Below, piece by piece: positions 1 through 9,039 of a stretch of 14,536 nucleotides of DNA. Position 1 is the first letter of the stretch, and each line of letters opens with the position of its first letter. This DNA is from Phytomonas francai. Taxonomy: Eukaryota > Euglenozoa > Kinetoplastea > Trypanosomatida > Trypanosomatidae. Under the pieces are notes generated by a model that was not told the DNA's origin, made no database searches, and saw nothing but the letters and a program-made list of their open reading frames with translations. The position numbers were made by a program, and so were the translations under genes. Location of the stretch: the NCBI GenBank assembly GCA_001766655.1, contig MJCC01000013.1, forward strand, positions 183,742 through 198,277. Reading direction: 5' to 3'.

Positions 1-1098
1 GCCGCCGCGCGGCTCCGCGAGCCCGCCGGGCTCCGCCTGCTCAGCGCGCGGCTCGAGATCCTGCTGGCGGAGGCCCCGCAGGACCCGTCCGGGCTGCGCG
101 CCTTCCTCGGCGCCCACCCCCCCACCGAGGCCCGGCGCTTCGCCGAGCTCTGGCTCTGCGAGTCCGCGCTGGCCGCGCCGATGAAGTTCCACACGCGGCT
201 CGAGATGGCGTACTTCGCCTGCGTCGAGGTGGTGCTTCGGGCGGCCGAGCGCGCGTGGGAGGAGGCGGCGGCGGCGGCGGCGGCCTCGCCCGCGAGCCCC
301 GCCCTTCTCGACGCGCAGGCCGCCCTCCTCGGCTACGTCGCCCTGTGGTGCGGGTTCCTCCGCAACCTCCCGAGGGACCTCGCGATGGCCCAGCGGAGGG
401 TCAAAAACGCGTCGTTGTCGCCGGGCTGCCTCAGCCAGGCGTGCTCAGAATCGCTGCCGACGCCGATGCGCACGCCGCGGGAGGCCGACGACGGCCCCCC
501 GTCGGTCAGGGCGGCGGAATCGAGCCCCGGCCTGACCCCGCACCGCACCGTCGAGGTCAAGCACCCCGAGTCGGTCCTTCACAGCCAGGAAGCTATCCCC
601 CTGGCGATCGACCTCGCGGTATTCGACGAAGACGTCGAGTTCGAAGGAACCGTGCGGAGTCTTTGTGAGGCACTGCACGAACGTCTTCGGCAAGGGAAGC
701 CCCCGTTGCCGGCGCTCTGCGAGCTGATCTACCCCAACACCGCCGATAGGGAAGCTCATGATACTCCCGTGAATGGTGCTTCCGGGCACGCCGATACGTC
801 TCCTTCGACATGCTCCCTCAGCGATGAGTTTAATTCGGCGCAGAAAATGTTCGCAGCTTCCGCCAGAAGGCTCGATAATGAGACCAAGCTCAAGTTCTAC
901 GCCCTATACAAACAAGCTACGCTAGGGAATATTAACATTGCCAAGCCATGGCTGATGGACCTCGTAGGGCGCGCCAAATGGGATGCATGGAACAAGCTGG
1001 AGGGGATGGATCAGACAGATGCGAAGCGGATATACGTGAATGAGTATAAACAAATGAAGGAGATGCAGAATGCAAAAATGAAGGAGTCATTAAAATAA
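1..1098 (+). CDS. Acyl-CoA-binding (ACBP) domain protein, 5'-truncated by the window edge
   Basis: The frame is open from base 1 without a stop, so the ATG at 181 may be internal and the true start lies upstream; 365 residues are visible. The C-terminal part (about visible residues 277-362, bases 829-1085) is a clear ACBP fold: the signature YALYKQATLGN is followed by a Pro-containing loop and AKWDAWNKLEGM. The Tyr/Lys of the YKQAT helix and the Lys-Trp of AKW, which contact the acyl-CoA in the family, are kept. Known role: it binds medium- and long-chain acyl-CoA esters in the cytosol and delivers them to lipid enzymes. The N-terminal 140 residues are Ala/Leu-rich and helical with a run of seven Ala; I do not recognise them. 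A helical linker with acidic patches follows. The domain sits at the C-terminus of a longer protein, unlike the stand-alone family of about 90 residues. GC is very high at the 5' end and drops in the ACBP part. Confidence 0.88.
   Translation, partial: AAARLREPAGLRLLSARLEILLAEAPQDPSGLRAFLGAHPPTEARRFAELWLCESALAAPMKFHTRLEMAYFACVEVVLRAAERAWEEAAAAAAASPASPALLDAQAALLGYVALWCGFLRNLPRDLAMAQRRVKNASLSPGCLSQACSESLPTPMRTPREADDGPPSVRAAESSPGLTPHRTVEVKHPESVLHSQEAIPLAIDLAVFDEDVEFEGTVRSLCEALHERLRQGKPPLPALCELIYPNTADREAHDTPVNGASGHADTSPSTCSLSDEFNSAQKMFAASARRLDNETKLKFYALYKQATLGNINIAKPWLMDLVGRAKWDAWNKLEGMDQTDAKRIYVNEYKQMKEMQNAKMKESLK
264..284 (+). repeat. (GGC)7 trinucleotide repeat inside the coding region
   Basis: Seven tandem GGC units, read in the coding frame as GCG codons, give most of a seven-alanine run in the ACBP-domain protein. 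Such a tract can vary in length by slippage without breaking the frame. Confidence 0.85.
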
Positions 1099-1660
1099 TA
1101 ACCTGTTCCTTTCATCTATGAAGAAGCATTGAAGTACGAAACAAAAACTTCTCCTTGGTGGATACCCTATCTTGAAGTTGTGCGAACTGGATGGTTTTAC
1201 CTACTAGAAGGGGGAGCAAAACCCCTCTTTGGTGGTTGTCATGATAAACGCAGGTTCGTATAACTACGCAGCATAGCATCGCAAGTACGAAAGCATCGGC
1301 ACGGGAGGACGCACAACGAGGGCCCCCTCTTCTCCTGTCGACTACTTTTCACCAGCCTTCCATAGCCATCGCTCTGAAGTCGAAACGCACGGAGCGTGGA
1401 TGGAAGTCCTTGCCGGAGATGGCGGCTGCATGTCTACTATAAGTATCGTTACGATGGATGTAATCCCACGGTGAGGTCTGAAGACCATGTACAGGGCATA
1501 CTGAAACCTTAAACTGTCGCAATGTGTGCTACTTCATTTATATTCGTGAATTTGGCTTTGAGCGAAGGAAAACAACGCAATTGAATCAAAAAAGAGGTCC
1601 CTATATACCTATATATCTATATTTGTTTGTGTGGTGTATGTGTGTGTCTTAATTTCCGTT

Positions 1661-1687
1661 ATATATATATATATATATACATATATA
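1661..1687. repeat. (AT)9-AC-(AT)n microsatellite
   Basis: Nine AT units (1661-1678), then AC, then ATATATA. It is preceded by a TG-rich stretch (about 1624-1648), which makes this an alternating purine-pyrimidine region. Confidence 0.9.
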
Positions 1688-1964
1688 ATAGTCATATTAT
1701 GTGGTGCTGAGCGCCTACCATTCCTTTCTTTTCCAAATATTTTTTTTAGATTGGTTAAAGGATGGAATTTCGTCGATGATTGTCGTAGCCCGAGTCTTTC
1801 ATCATTCGATATCATATGTACATCTTTAAGCTAGCCTATATGAAGCTTCACTTCTCTTTCAATATTATTTCTTCAAAACGTAATGCGCTAGCCCCTAATT
1901 TTCAGGTAAGATTGTGGTGCAGTGGTTTCCAGTGCACTTCAAGTCGACATCAGGAATGGGAGGA

Positions 1965-2040
1965 GGGGGGGGGGGAGGTGCCATATATATTTATTTTAGA
2001 TGGAGATATCTATACCTATATATATATATATATATATATA
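1965..2040. repeat. G11 run followed by (TA)12
   Basis: An uninterrupted run of eleven G (1965-1975) is followed by CCATATATAT and then 24 bases of pure TA (2017-2040). The same order, G run then CCATATATA, recurs at 9973-10039. Confidence 0.85.
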
Positions 2041-2473
2041 CAACTAGAAGCGCAACGGATCACTAGTGTTATTTAAATTTATTCGATAGCATGCTGCATT
2101 TTATCTTCATGGCATCAACTTTTAGAGGTTAGCCACGCTACGAATGATAATTATAAGGAGAGGGCTGAAATAGAGCATCCCGATTTTTGTAACCATTATC
2201 ATTGCTTTTATTCAATTATTTGATTCCCTCTCACAATCCTTGTCCATCTTGGGGCTCACAATAGAAGTGTTTTCGACTCGATATTAATCGAATCTCAATA
2301 CAATAAAAATTCACAGAAATCATCAAACGGGTAAGGTGTAGAAAGACAACTGTGTACATTACTTAAGCATATACTAAGGAAAACACATACCCAAGAAAAT
2401 ACTGAATCGAGGCACCTCATTGTGTTAATACAACGCGTCCGATTGTGAACCTACAAAAGCTTTTATTCGTGCG

Positions 2474-5400
2474 ATGGTGTATGACAAACTGAAGCCGGAA
2501 ACGTGGTCCACGCAGGAGCTTCTGCGGTACTGTGTCGAACACAATATTTCAGTCCCGCGAGGAACCGAGGCGAGGGAGCTTTTCGAAATGGTCAATTCGC
2601 ACCTCCAGGGCAGCCTTTCATGTGATCCGGAAGGGGTATCCCTGTCGGTGAACGATGAACCCCTCGAAGATCTACTCAACACCCCGCCTGAGTGTATTCT
2701 GGGTCACATCACCGAGGTCTCGTACGCGGACATCCTGCGCCGAAACCCGAACAAACTCAAAGAAATCACCGATGCCGGTGTTCAGCAGCTCGCCAGGGTC
2801 GAGGACTTCCGTCGGATCTGCGAGGCCGGCTGCAAGCCGCGGGTGGGGATGTGGCTGTGGTGCGTTCTGATGGGGACCGACAACGGGGCCGCGGTGGCGG
2901 CGGCCCTGGAGGCCCCCCCGACCACCGCCGTCTGCGGCCGCTACTTCCGCGCGAACGAGATGATCGCGCACTGCAATGACTGCGCGGTCGACCCGACGTG
3001 CGTGATGTGCATGGACTGCTTTCTCGACTCGCCCTGCCGCGCGCACAACTACCGCCTGTACGCCGGCAGCGCGGGCGGCATGTGCGACTGCGGCGACGCC
3101 ACGGCCTGGCGGACGCGGAACTTCTGCCGAAAGCACCTCGGATTCCGCGAGGGCGGGGACGCGGGATGGGCCCCGGCGGCGCACGAGCCCTGGATGGAGG
3201 TCGTCCTGCGGTGCATCGTGCAGCTCACCGCGGTCGCGCTCCAGCAGGCGATGGCGCTCGGGGCCGCGCACACCCCGAGGCAGAGCGAGTGGGTCGACGA
3301 GGAGGAAGACTTCGAGATGGACGAAACGGAATACGACCCCCCAGTGGTCACCGGCAGCGTGGAGGTAGATGGGTCGGAAAATGACCCCGCCGTTTCTAGG
3401 ATGGTTTCGTGGATGTTTGACTGGCTATACATCCTTTTCTCGTACCTTGAGAATTTCAGCCACAGGGACTGGGCAAAACGTCTTCTTTCCTTGATCTGGG
3501 CGGAGCCCACCCCCATCCCCTCCTCCCACCTATCCGCCGCGGCAGAGAATGGCAAAAACGCCTCCTGCTTAGAGATCGTTTTTCTCTATCAGCTCAACGC
3601 TAAACCGAGCTTCCGGCGAAACAAGGTGTGGTCTGTGTTAATACGAGTCATCTCCAACTGCATATCGGACCCGAAGTTTCGTATTCCCTTCACTGCCCTG
3701 TTCATGACTTACGCGGAGCGGCTCCAGTGTCAGAAATCCTGCATTGATAATCTCTACGTCCAGGTCTTCACCTGCTCCTCAACCCTTTCCGCCCTCGCAC
3801 TTTCGCCGCAGCTGCTGCCATACACCCAGCCGTCTTTCGACTCCATCCTTCACCGCCAGATCTCCAGCATTTTGTACTCCTTCTGCCAACTATCGAAGAA
3901 ACCAAAAGACGCGTTGTTGTGGAACTTTACGCGGGGGGAATGCCCGCCATGGGTAATCTTTGTAAATGAGCGCAACAGAATCCCGAAATGTTCCTGCATA
4001 ACGGTGCTAAATCTTATGATTGCTCGATGCGATAAATTGGGTCTGATCGCCGTCCTCTCGAAAACTTTTATTCGCGCGTGGCTACATCTGCTATTGCTGT
4101 GCTCCGTCAACACTGTTATCCGGAAGGACCCAGAGAGCATCACGCATATGCACTCCACCACGGAGTGGATAAACTTCCTCCTCATACGCACGATGTGGGG
4201 TATGGGAACGATGATCAGGAGGATCTTGTCGAGGCTTCAGCCACCACGATATCCTTTGACGAGCGCCGACGTTCCTCAAGAAGCGGCACCAATCCTGAGC
4301 GATGCCATGCTGGGACTCGTTGAACGATCCCGCAGGTTCGACCCCACCCCAGATCGGGTCTCCCACTGCGAACCGCACCGCCGTATTCTCGACCAAGCCG
4401 TGGTGGGGGCCAGCGAATCGGCCTCGCTTCTGCCTTCGTTGCCCTCCTCACCGGACGAGGCCGCTAGGATAGCTCTAGACTACATTGTCTCCTTCCTTCG
4501 GGAGATAAAGGCGGGGCTGGATACCTTTCTCCTTTTCCAGCATGCCCACTTCTCTCAGGGGAGTAAAAGAGTGGTTTTGCGACGCGGGGCGTCTTCGATC
4601 CTCGAGTATGACCTCTTGGAGCCTGTAGGGAACATGACGACGCTGGTCTTGCCGGTGCAGCGCTTCATGGCGGTCCTCATTCGAACCTGGCTTGTTCACC
4701 AGGAGGCTTTGTATGCGCACGAACGCGTGACCGACGCCGTCGCCTTGCGGGTCGCCCGACGTCTTCAGGGGTGCGATAACCGCGAAGGGCGAAAACCCTT
4801 GCGCACGCTGATCGATACGCTGTTCTCCTCCACGGCCCAGACTTCGTCGTCCGCGCAGGACGCTTCGCTGGAGTTCTTTGACGGGCTGCTGGATTCCCTG
4901 GTGATGCCGTTGGTGCTCGTGTCCCAACGCGAGGAGGGGCTGTGGCGGCGCAACGACTGCAATGTCTTCGAGCGCACCCTAAAACACTTTGAGTTGAGCT
5001 CTAATTTTACCCTTTTGCATGACTTCTACCTGATTCAAGTTTTGGCGACCTGCTTACCGCCGCAGGACTTTTCGATTCGTCTCCTCCAACGCTTTTCTTA
5101 CACCCGCGGCGACCCCAACGCCTCGCAGGCGCGGACAGACGAGGAAGGATCGTGCAATGAAGACGACAAAGGCATAGAGGGGTTGGCTAGATACCTGCGA
5201 CTCATGATCACCCTGATCCAGGATGCAAGCAAGTCCAATACCCGCACGGGTCCCATCCAAGAGCTGCACCGCCTAGCTGCGATATGTCTATTGCATGATC
5301 GCCTAGCGCACTCAAAGCTCGTGAGTATTCTCAGCTCCAACTTCTTTGGATCTTTAGACGAAGACTCCAATTTCATCGCAAATAACCTTTCCCATTTCCT

Positions 5401-8269
5401 AGACGAAAATGCGACCGCCGAGGATGGACCCTCCGGGATGGTCTTTCGTCTAAAGGACCTCCAAACATGGACGCGGTGGGTGGATCTCTATCATCCGCAG
5501 TGTCGTGATTTCATCCTTCCGGCCATAGTTTCGCAGTATAGGCACATCGCGGCCCTTGAAAAGGCCAACACCACCAACAGCTCCGCTTGGAACGAGGAAG
5601 AAGGGGACCAGAGAGACCAAGCGTCGAACGTCGTCCCCCGGAAGGCAATGGTTCCTCCAACTCAGCTTAGGGAAGATGAACAGCACGCGGAGTTTATCCC
5701 AAGCCTTCGTGCCCTTCTTCACACGGATGGGCTGCTGCTTCCGGCGTGCTACGTCATCCATCTGTACGTCTTTAACCAAAAATGCACCGCTGATGACGAG
5801 TTTTCAGGGGAAAACGAGTCAGACTCGCACCAGGTCAGCGAGCATTTGCTCCTCCACGCGATCACTGCCCTTCACCTTTGCGTGCAGGATTGTGCGGCGC
5901 TATCGTGCGCCCTCCGCGCCGAGGTCGGGCTCAACGAGAGCCCCGACGCCACCCCCGCGGAGGAGGGCGGGATTCTCTGGGAGTACGTCGAGGCGTACCT
6001 CGCGCACAGCCCCGCCGCCGCCCCCCCCACCTTCGCGGCGAAATTGATCAACAAATACCTACGGCTGCCAGAGCTGGCGGGGGCCCCGTCGATCCGTGGA
6101 ATGCTCGCCAAACCGGTTCCGCTGGATCGCCTTTGTCAGGCGCCCCGCCTTTTCGTCCAGGAAAAAGGCAGGGATGGGTTAACGACGGGGGATGTGCTGC
6201 ATGAGCTTCGCGAATATCTTCAGGAAAACCCACAGCTCGACGAGTTCAGCATTCTACCTATGGTGGAGTCCATCCTCCTCGCGACCGGCCTGGCCAGATT
6301 CGAGCCTTCAAGGAAAGATGGGGCGTCGGGCGAGGCCAATGGCCAAATGAAAAGCCGGCAGCAGAGGATCAAGGAGCGGCAGGCAAAGCTCCTCCAGCGG
6401 CTGCAAAACCGAAGCTCGAAGGTGTGCATGCAGATGGAATCGGTGCGAGAAGGAGGCGGGGATGGCGAGGCCGAGGCGTCTTCGCTTCCTTCTTCCCTGA
6501 CCCTCACCCAAACCCCGGCGTGCGAAGGCTACCTGCACAGCCGGCTTTTATTCGAACTCGCCTCGCTGGAGTGCTGCGTTTGTCGTCTGACCCATAACGA
6601 GCCGCTGATGCTGCTCGGGCAGTGCTCAACCTCGGCGGTGCTGAGGCTGCTGCGCTCGATCGAGCTTCCCGACGGGCGCCAGGTGCACGGCCACTACTAC
6701 GCCTGCGGCCATGCCGCCCACAAATCCTGCACGAATCGAATTTTTCACCGTCTAGCGCAGCTCTGGCAGAGAGGCAACTTCCAGGGGCAGAGATTTCTGG
6801 GCGCGTCCGAGTTCCTCTGCCCGATTTGCATGATGGTGTGCACGAATCTGAGTCCCCTGCCCGTATTTGGTAGTAGCCCGGGAAGGAAAGACACACAGGA
6901 TGAGCTCATGCTCTTTGAAGATATTCAAACGAGGACTGTCAGCCTTGACAAGCCTGAGGTAATGTCGGCTGTAGAGGACCTGTGCACATCGCTCGCGCAG
7001 GCTGCAATCGGCGCTTCGACCTCTACGGACGCGGAACCAATCAAAACCTATGAAGATCCGCTCCAGAAGGGCGTCAACGACGCGTGGATAGTATCGGAAA
7101 CGCTGCGGACCATCTACTACAGCTTTCGCACCACGCTGGAATCTGTCAAGGCCGGGGTGCACGAAGTGAACCAGAAGGACCTTCTCACTTTCCTTTCCCT
7201 CCTTATCTCTATCCCGCCGCAGTCCTTGGAGAAGCACGACACGGTACTGCAGACGAATTACCGCCGCACCAGGCGTGATGTGTTTCCTTTGCTTATTCTG
7301 AAAGTGATGCAAATCCCAAAGAGGGCGTCGCATCAGATTCAAGAATACACTGAGAGCCTGATTGCGGCCTATCCCCAGGCCAAAGAGATTGCGCGTGATG
7401 TTCTGCGCAGCCTTGAGCCCATGGCGGAAACTCCGGGCAACGAGGAAACCTGCCAGTGCGACCCCCCCGCACAGCCCCCCGGGGGGGATCCCATAGCGCT
7501 ATGGATGGATCTCGGCTGCTTAGCTCTGCTCAAGCTGCTCGTGTGCGATGAGCCCGCAGACGCCGTGCTCGACGCGCGAGCAGAGAACCCCTTTTTCATC
7601 CTCCCATTGCACACGTCGGCCTTGGCGAGCGCGTCGGACCGTGCGGAGGCGATTCTGCGCATGTGGGGCTACCTCACGGGTGTGAATCCCGGCTCCGACC
7701 CCCGCGCGCTCGCCGTGCGGTTTGCCGCCGCCATGAACGCCAGCGCGGACGAGGTGTTCTCAGTCGCGCAGGCGCCTGGGCGATTTGTGAATCCCACGCA
7801 GTGGCGGGAGTTCCTTCTAGAGGAGGTTCTGCACCTCCCGATCGACTATATCGGCCTGGTCATGCGGCTTAACTGCGCACGCGGGGAGGAAAAGAACACG
7901 AACAGCACTCAGAAGGAGTACTCCGCAATGTGCTGCCTCTGCGGAAAGTTTTTGCGTATACGATCCCGGGGCTCGATCTCTGAGCAGTTTAGACACATAA
8001 GAAAATGCGTGGGCAGCGCGGGCATATTCTTGACTTTGCAACACAGCTCACTCCTCATAATAGACTCTGTTGCCGGCCGTTTAGTCGAGTATCCCCCGCT
8101 TTATACAGACAAGTTTGGAGAAGCCGACGAGGGGCTGCTGCGTGGCGTGCAGCTTAAACGAAATCCGGAGTTGTGCAAGAAATTTTTGAATGTATGGATT
8201 CGGAATGAATGGAGTGTCAATTCGATGCTTTTACGCCGCAGCAGCCACATCAACAACATACACTTTTAG
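2474..8269 (+). CDS. UBR1: UBR1-family N-recognin, RING-H2 E3 ubiquitin-protein ligase
   Basis: 1931 residues; in-frame TAA at 2426 and first in-frame ATG at 2474 support this start. It should recognise N-degrons and ubiquitinate the bearer for the proteasome. Order: UBR box, residues 154-221 (starts CGRYF, then HCNDC, DPTCVMCMDCF, MCDCGD and a final FCRKH); acidic linker 275-288; UBR1-type helical region from about 366; the conserved central block around LVSQREEGLWRRN (815-827); a basic coiled-coil-like helix near 1293-1320; RING-H2 with C1367, C1370, C1411, H1413, H1416, C1419, C1449, C1452; and the C-terminal cap domain with CCLCG (1820-1824), GIFL (1850-1853) and GEADEGLLRG (1881-1890). 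Length is close to other UBR1 proteins. Oddities: C188 stands where family members have the first His of HxxH, and I see no ClpS-like module between the UBR box and the helical region. GC is highest around the UBR box. Family assignment is very safe; the exact paralogue (UBR1/2/3) is less so. Confidence 0.95.
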   Translation: MVYDKLKPETWSTQELLRYCVEHNISVPRGTEARELFEMVNSHLQGSLSCDPEGVSLSVNDEPLEDLLNTPPECILGHITEVSYADILRRNPNKLKEITDAGVQQLARVEDFRRICEAGCKPRVGMWLWCVLMGTDNGAAVAAALEAPPTTAVCGRYFRANEMIAHCNDCAVDPTCVMCMDCFLDSPCRAHNYRLYAGSAGGMCDCGDATAWRTRNFCRKHLGFREGGDAGWAPAAHEPWMEVVLRCIVQLTAVALQQAMALGAAHTPRQSEWVDEEEDFEMDETEYDPPVVTGSVEVDGSENDPAVSRMVSWMFDWLYILFSYLENFSHRDWAKRLLSLIWAEPTPIPSSHLSAAAENGKNASCLEIVFLYQLNAKPSFRRNKVWSVLIRVISNCISDPKFRIPFTALFMTYAERLQCQKSCIDNLYVQVFTCSSTLSALALSPQLLPYTQPSFDSILHRQISSILYSFCQLSKKPKDALLWNFTRGECPPWVIFVNERNRIPKCSCITVLNLMIARCDKLGLIAVLSKTFIRAWLHLLLLCSVNTVIRKDPESITHMHSTTEWINFLLIRTMWGMGTMIRRILSRLQPPRYPLTSADVPQEAAPILSDAMLGLVERSRRFDPTPDRVSHCEPHRRILDQAVVGASESASLLPSLPSSPDEAARIALDYIVSFLREIKAGLDTFLLFQHAHFSQGSKRVVLRRGASSILEYDLLEPVGNMTTLVLPVQRFMAVLIRTWLVHQEALYAHERVTDAVALRVARRLQGCDNREGRKPLRTLIDTLFSSTAQTSSSAQDASLEFFDGLLDSLVMPLVLVSQREEGLWRRNDCNVFERTLKHFELSSNFTLLHDFYLIQVLATCLPPQDFSIRLLQRFSYTRGDPNASQARTDEEGSCNEDDKGIEGLARYLRLMITLIQDASKSNTRTGPIQELHRLAAICLLHDRLAHSKLVSILSSNFFGSLDEDSNFIANNLSHFLDENATAEDGPSGMVFRLKDLQTWTRWVDLYHPQCRDFILPAIVSQYRHIAALEKANTTNSSAWNEEEGDQRDQASNVVPRKAMVPPTQLREDEQHAEFIPSLRALLHTDGLLLPACYVIHLYVFNQKCTADDEFSGENESDSHQVSEHLLLHAITALHLCVQDCAALSCALRAEVGLNESPDATPAEEGGILWEYVEAYLAHSPAAAPPTFAAKLINKYLRLPELAGAPSIRGMLAKPVPLDRLCQAPRLFVQEKGRDGLTTGDVLHELREYLQENPQLDEFSILPMVESILLATGLARFEPSRKDGASGEANGQMKSRQQRIKERQAKLLQRLQNRSSKVCMQMESVREGGGDGEAEASSLPSSLTLTQTPACEGYLHSRLLFELASLECCVCRLTHNEPLMLLGQCSTSAVLRLLRSIELPDGRQVHGHYYACGHAAHKSCTNRIFHRLAQLWQRGNFQGQRFLGASEFLCPICMMVCTNLSPLPVFGSSPGRKDTQDELMLFEDIQTRTVSLDKPEVMSAVEDLCTSLAQAAIGASTSTDAEPIKTYEDPLQKGVNDAWIVSETLRTIYYSFRTTLESVKAGVHEVNQKDLLTFLSLLISIPPQSLEKHDTVLQTNYRRTRRDVFPLLILKVMQIPKRASHQIQEYTESLIAAYPQAKEIARDVLRSLEPMAETPGNEETCQCDPPAQPPGGDPIALWMDLGCLALLKLLVCDEPADAVLDARAENPFFILPLHTSALASASDRAEAILRMWGYLTGVNPGSDPRALAVRFAAAMNASADEVFSVAQAPGRFVNPTQWREFLLEEVLHLPIDYIGLVMRLNCARGEEKNTNSTQKEYSAMCCLCGKFLRIRSRGSISEQFRHIRKCVGSAGIFLTLQHSSLLIIDSVAGRLVEYPPLYTDKFGEADEGLLRGVQLKRNPELCKKFLNVWIRNEWSVNSMLLRRSSHINNIHF

Positions 8270-8303
8270 GAGGCCATTTAAGAAGGTGCCCTCGCCCCCT
8301 GAA

Positions 8304-8318
8304 CCCCCCATTGGGGGG
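8304..8318. repeat. Inverted repeat, C6-ATT-G6
   Basis: Six C, a three-base ATT loop and six G form a perfect short hairpin 35 bases after the UBR1-like stop codon, within the likely 3' UTR. Confidence 0.7.
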
Positions 8319-8852
8319 ATAGTGGTGGGACTTTGCATCGAACGAAGGGCTATGAAGTGAAAAGCAAGTGACAAATTATCCTTGGTATTTCTGTGAGGGG
8401 CTTCAGAAAGAAGGAGCGAGTCCGAGCTAGGAATGCCGGCTACCCATATCCATTCTTCGCTGACTCCTGTAATATCTTTCGCTTGGGGAAAAGGAAAAAT
8501 TAGCCATGTGGGGTACCATTATGCTTAGGTTAGGTAATTCTTGGTAAGCGAACTAAATGTATATGGGCTTCTTCGAATTCACCCTTCCCCTCACCACCAC
8601 CCACGCGGAGCTCAGTGATTTCTGGAAAGCTTTTTTTACTTTTGAAGCTTAATAAAGAATAGGTTGGGTAGGGAAGTTGGATGGATTTGGAAGACGAGTC
8701 TAGTGCTGAAATTCGGTTTTGAAAGGGCGTAAAGGCCTGTACGTTCTCATCCATCGTAAACGCGGACGGCGGTTTTCGTGATTCGAATTGCTTAATAGTT
8801 GAGCATGACTCATAATTTTTCTCTTCATTTTTTGAACAACGCAAGCCCTTAA

Positions 8853-8873
8853 GCACCCCCCACACGGGGGTGC
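8853..8873. repeat. Inverted repeat with 8-bp perfect stem
   Basis: GCACCCCC (8853-8860) pairs perfectly with GGGGGTGC (8866-8873) around the loop CACAC. It lies about 50 bases before the pyrimidine tract of the CPSF30 gene. Confidence 0.75.
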
Positions 8874-8920
8874 ACCCTGACCAGATTGCTATTTTTACGA
8901 CAGCTGTGCGTACATGTCGG

Positions 8921-8957
8921 ATTTCCTTTTCCCCAATGTCTCTTATCCCATATTTAG
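8921..8957 (+). promoter_or_regulatory. Predicted trans-splice acceptor of the CPSF30 gene
   Basis: A pyrimidine-rich stretch (TTTCCTTTTCCCC, then TCTTATCCCATATTTAG) ends in AG at 8956-8957. No ATG occurs between this AG and 9040, so the next ATG is the proposed CPSF30 start. The role as a spliced-leader acceptor assumes a kinetoplastid host. Confidence 0.5.
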
Positions 8958-9039
8958 TAAGTGTACCATCTGAAGGTATATCATCCATTCAAAGTGCAAT
9001 TGGTAAGGGGGAGGGCACAAATAACCATTTCGGAAGTGC

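Larger units (their letters stand above)
1099..2473. other. Long intergenic spacer (1.37 kb) with no supported gene
   Basis: The first 450 bases are of moderate GC and carry no long frame. I looked for tRNA A/B boxes and box C/D motifs and found no convincing case; ATGATAA near 1242 is one base off a C box but has no clear partner. From about 1550 the sequence is AT-rich with TA repeats and a G11 run. Frames of 67-86 codons here read through repeats and are not believable. A T-rich stretch ending in AG at 1741-1749 could be a cryptic acceptor. No strong pyrimidine tract lies directly before the next gene; the nearest AG is at 2458-2459. Confidence 0.6.
8270..9039. other. Intergenic spacer between the UBR1-like and CPSF30 genes
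   Basis: No + strand gene is seen. It holds two perfect G/C hairpins (8304-8318 and 8853-8873) and a pyrimidine tract with AG ending at 8957. A 152-codon frame on the - strand (8530-8988) has no recognisable domain and runs antisense over the presumed acceptor of the next gene. Confidence 0.6.

Noticed and set aside
1230..1300. Possible box C/D snoRNA (ATGATAA near 1242)
   Set aside because: The C box has a mismatch, and no D box with terminal pairing was found at a suitable distance.
1661..1687. TATA-like sequences in the spacers as promoters
   Set aside because: They are simple TA repeats with no fixed distance to genes; nothing supports gene-by-gene promoters here.
1816..2076. 86-codon frame on the + strand in the first spacer
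   Set aside because: It reads through the G11 run and the TA repeat (poly-Gly and Tyr-Ile repeats) and has no domain, so it is a repeat artefact.
2672..3271. 199-codon - strand frame opposite the UBR box
   Set aside because: It is the antisense of a recognised UBR-box coding region in a GC-rich patch and has no domain.
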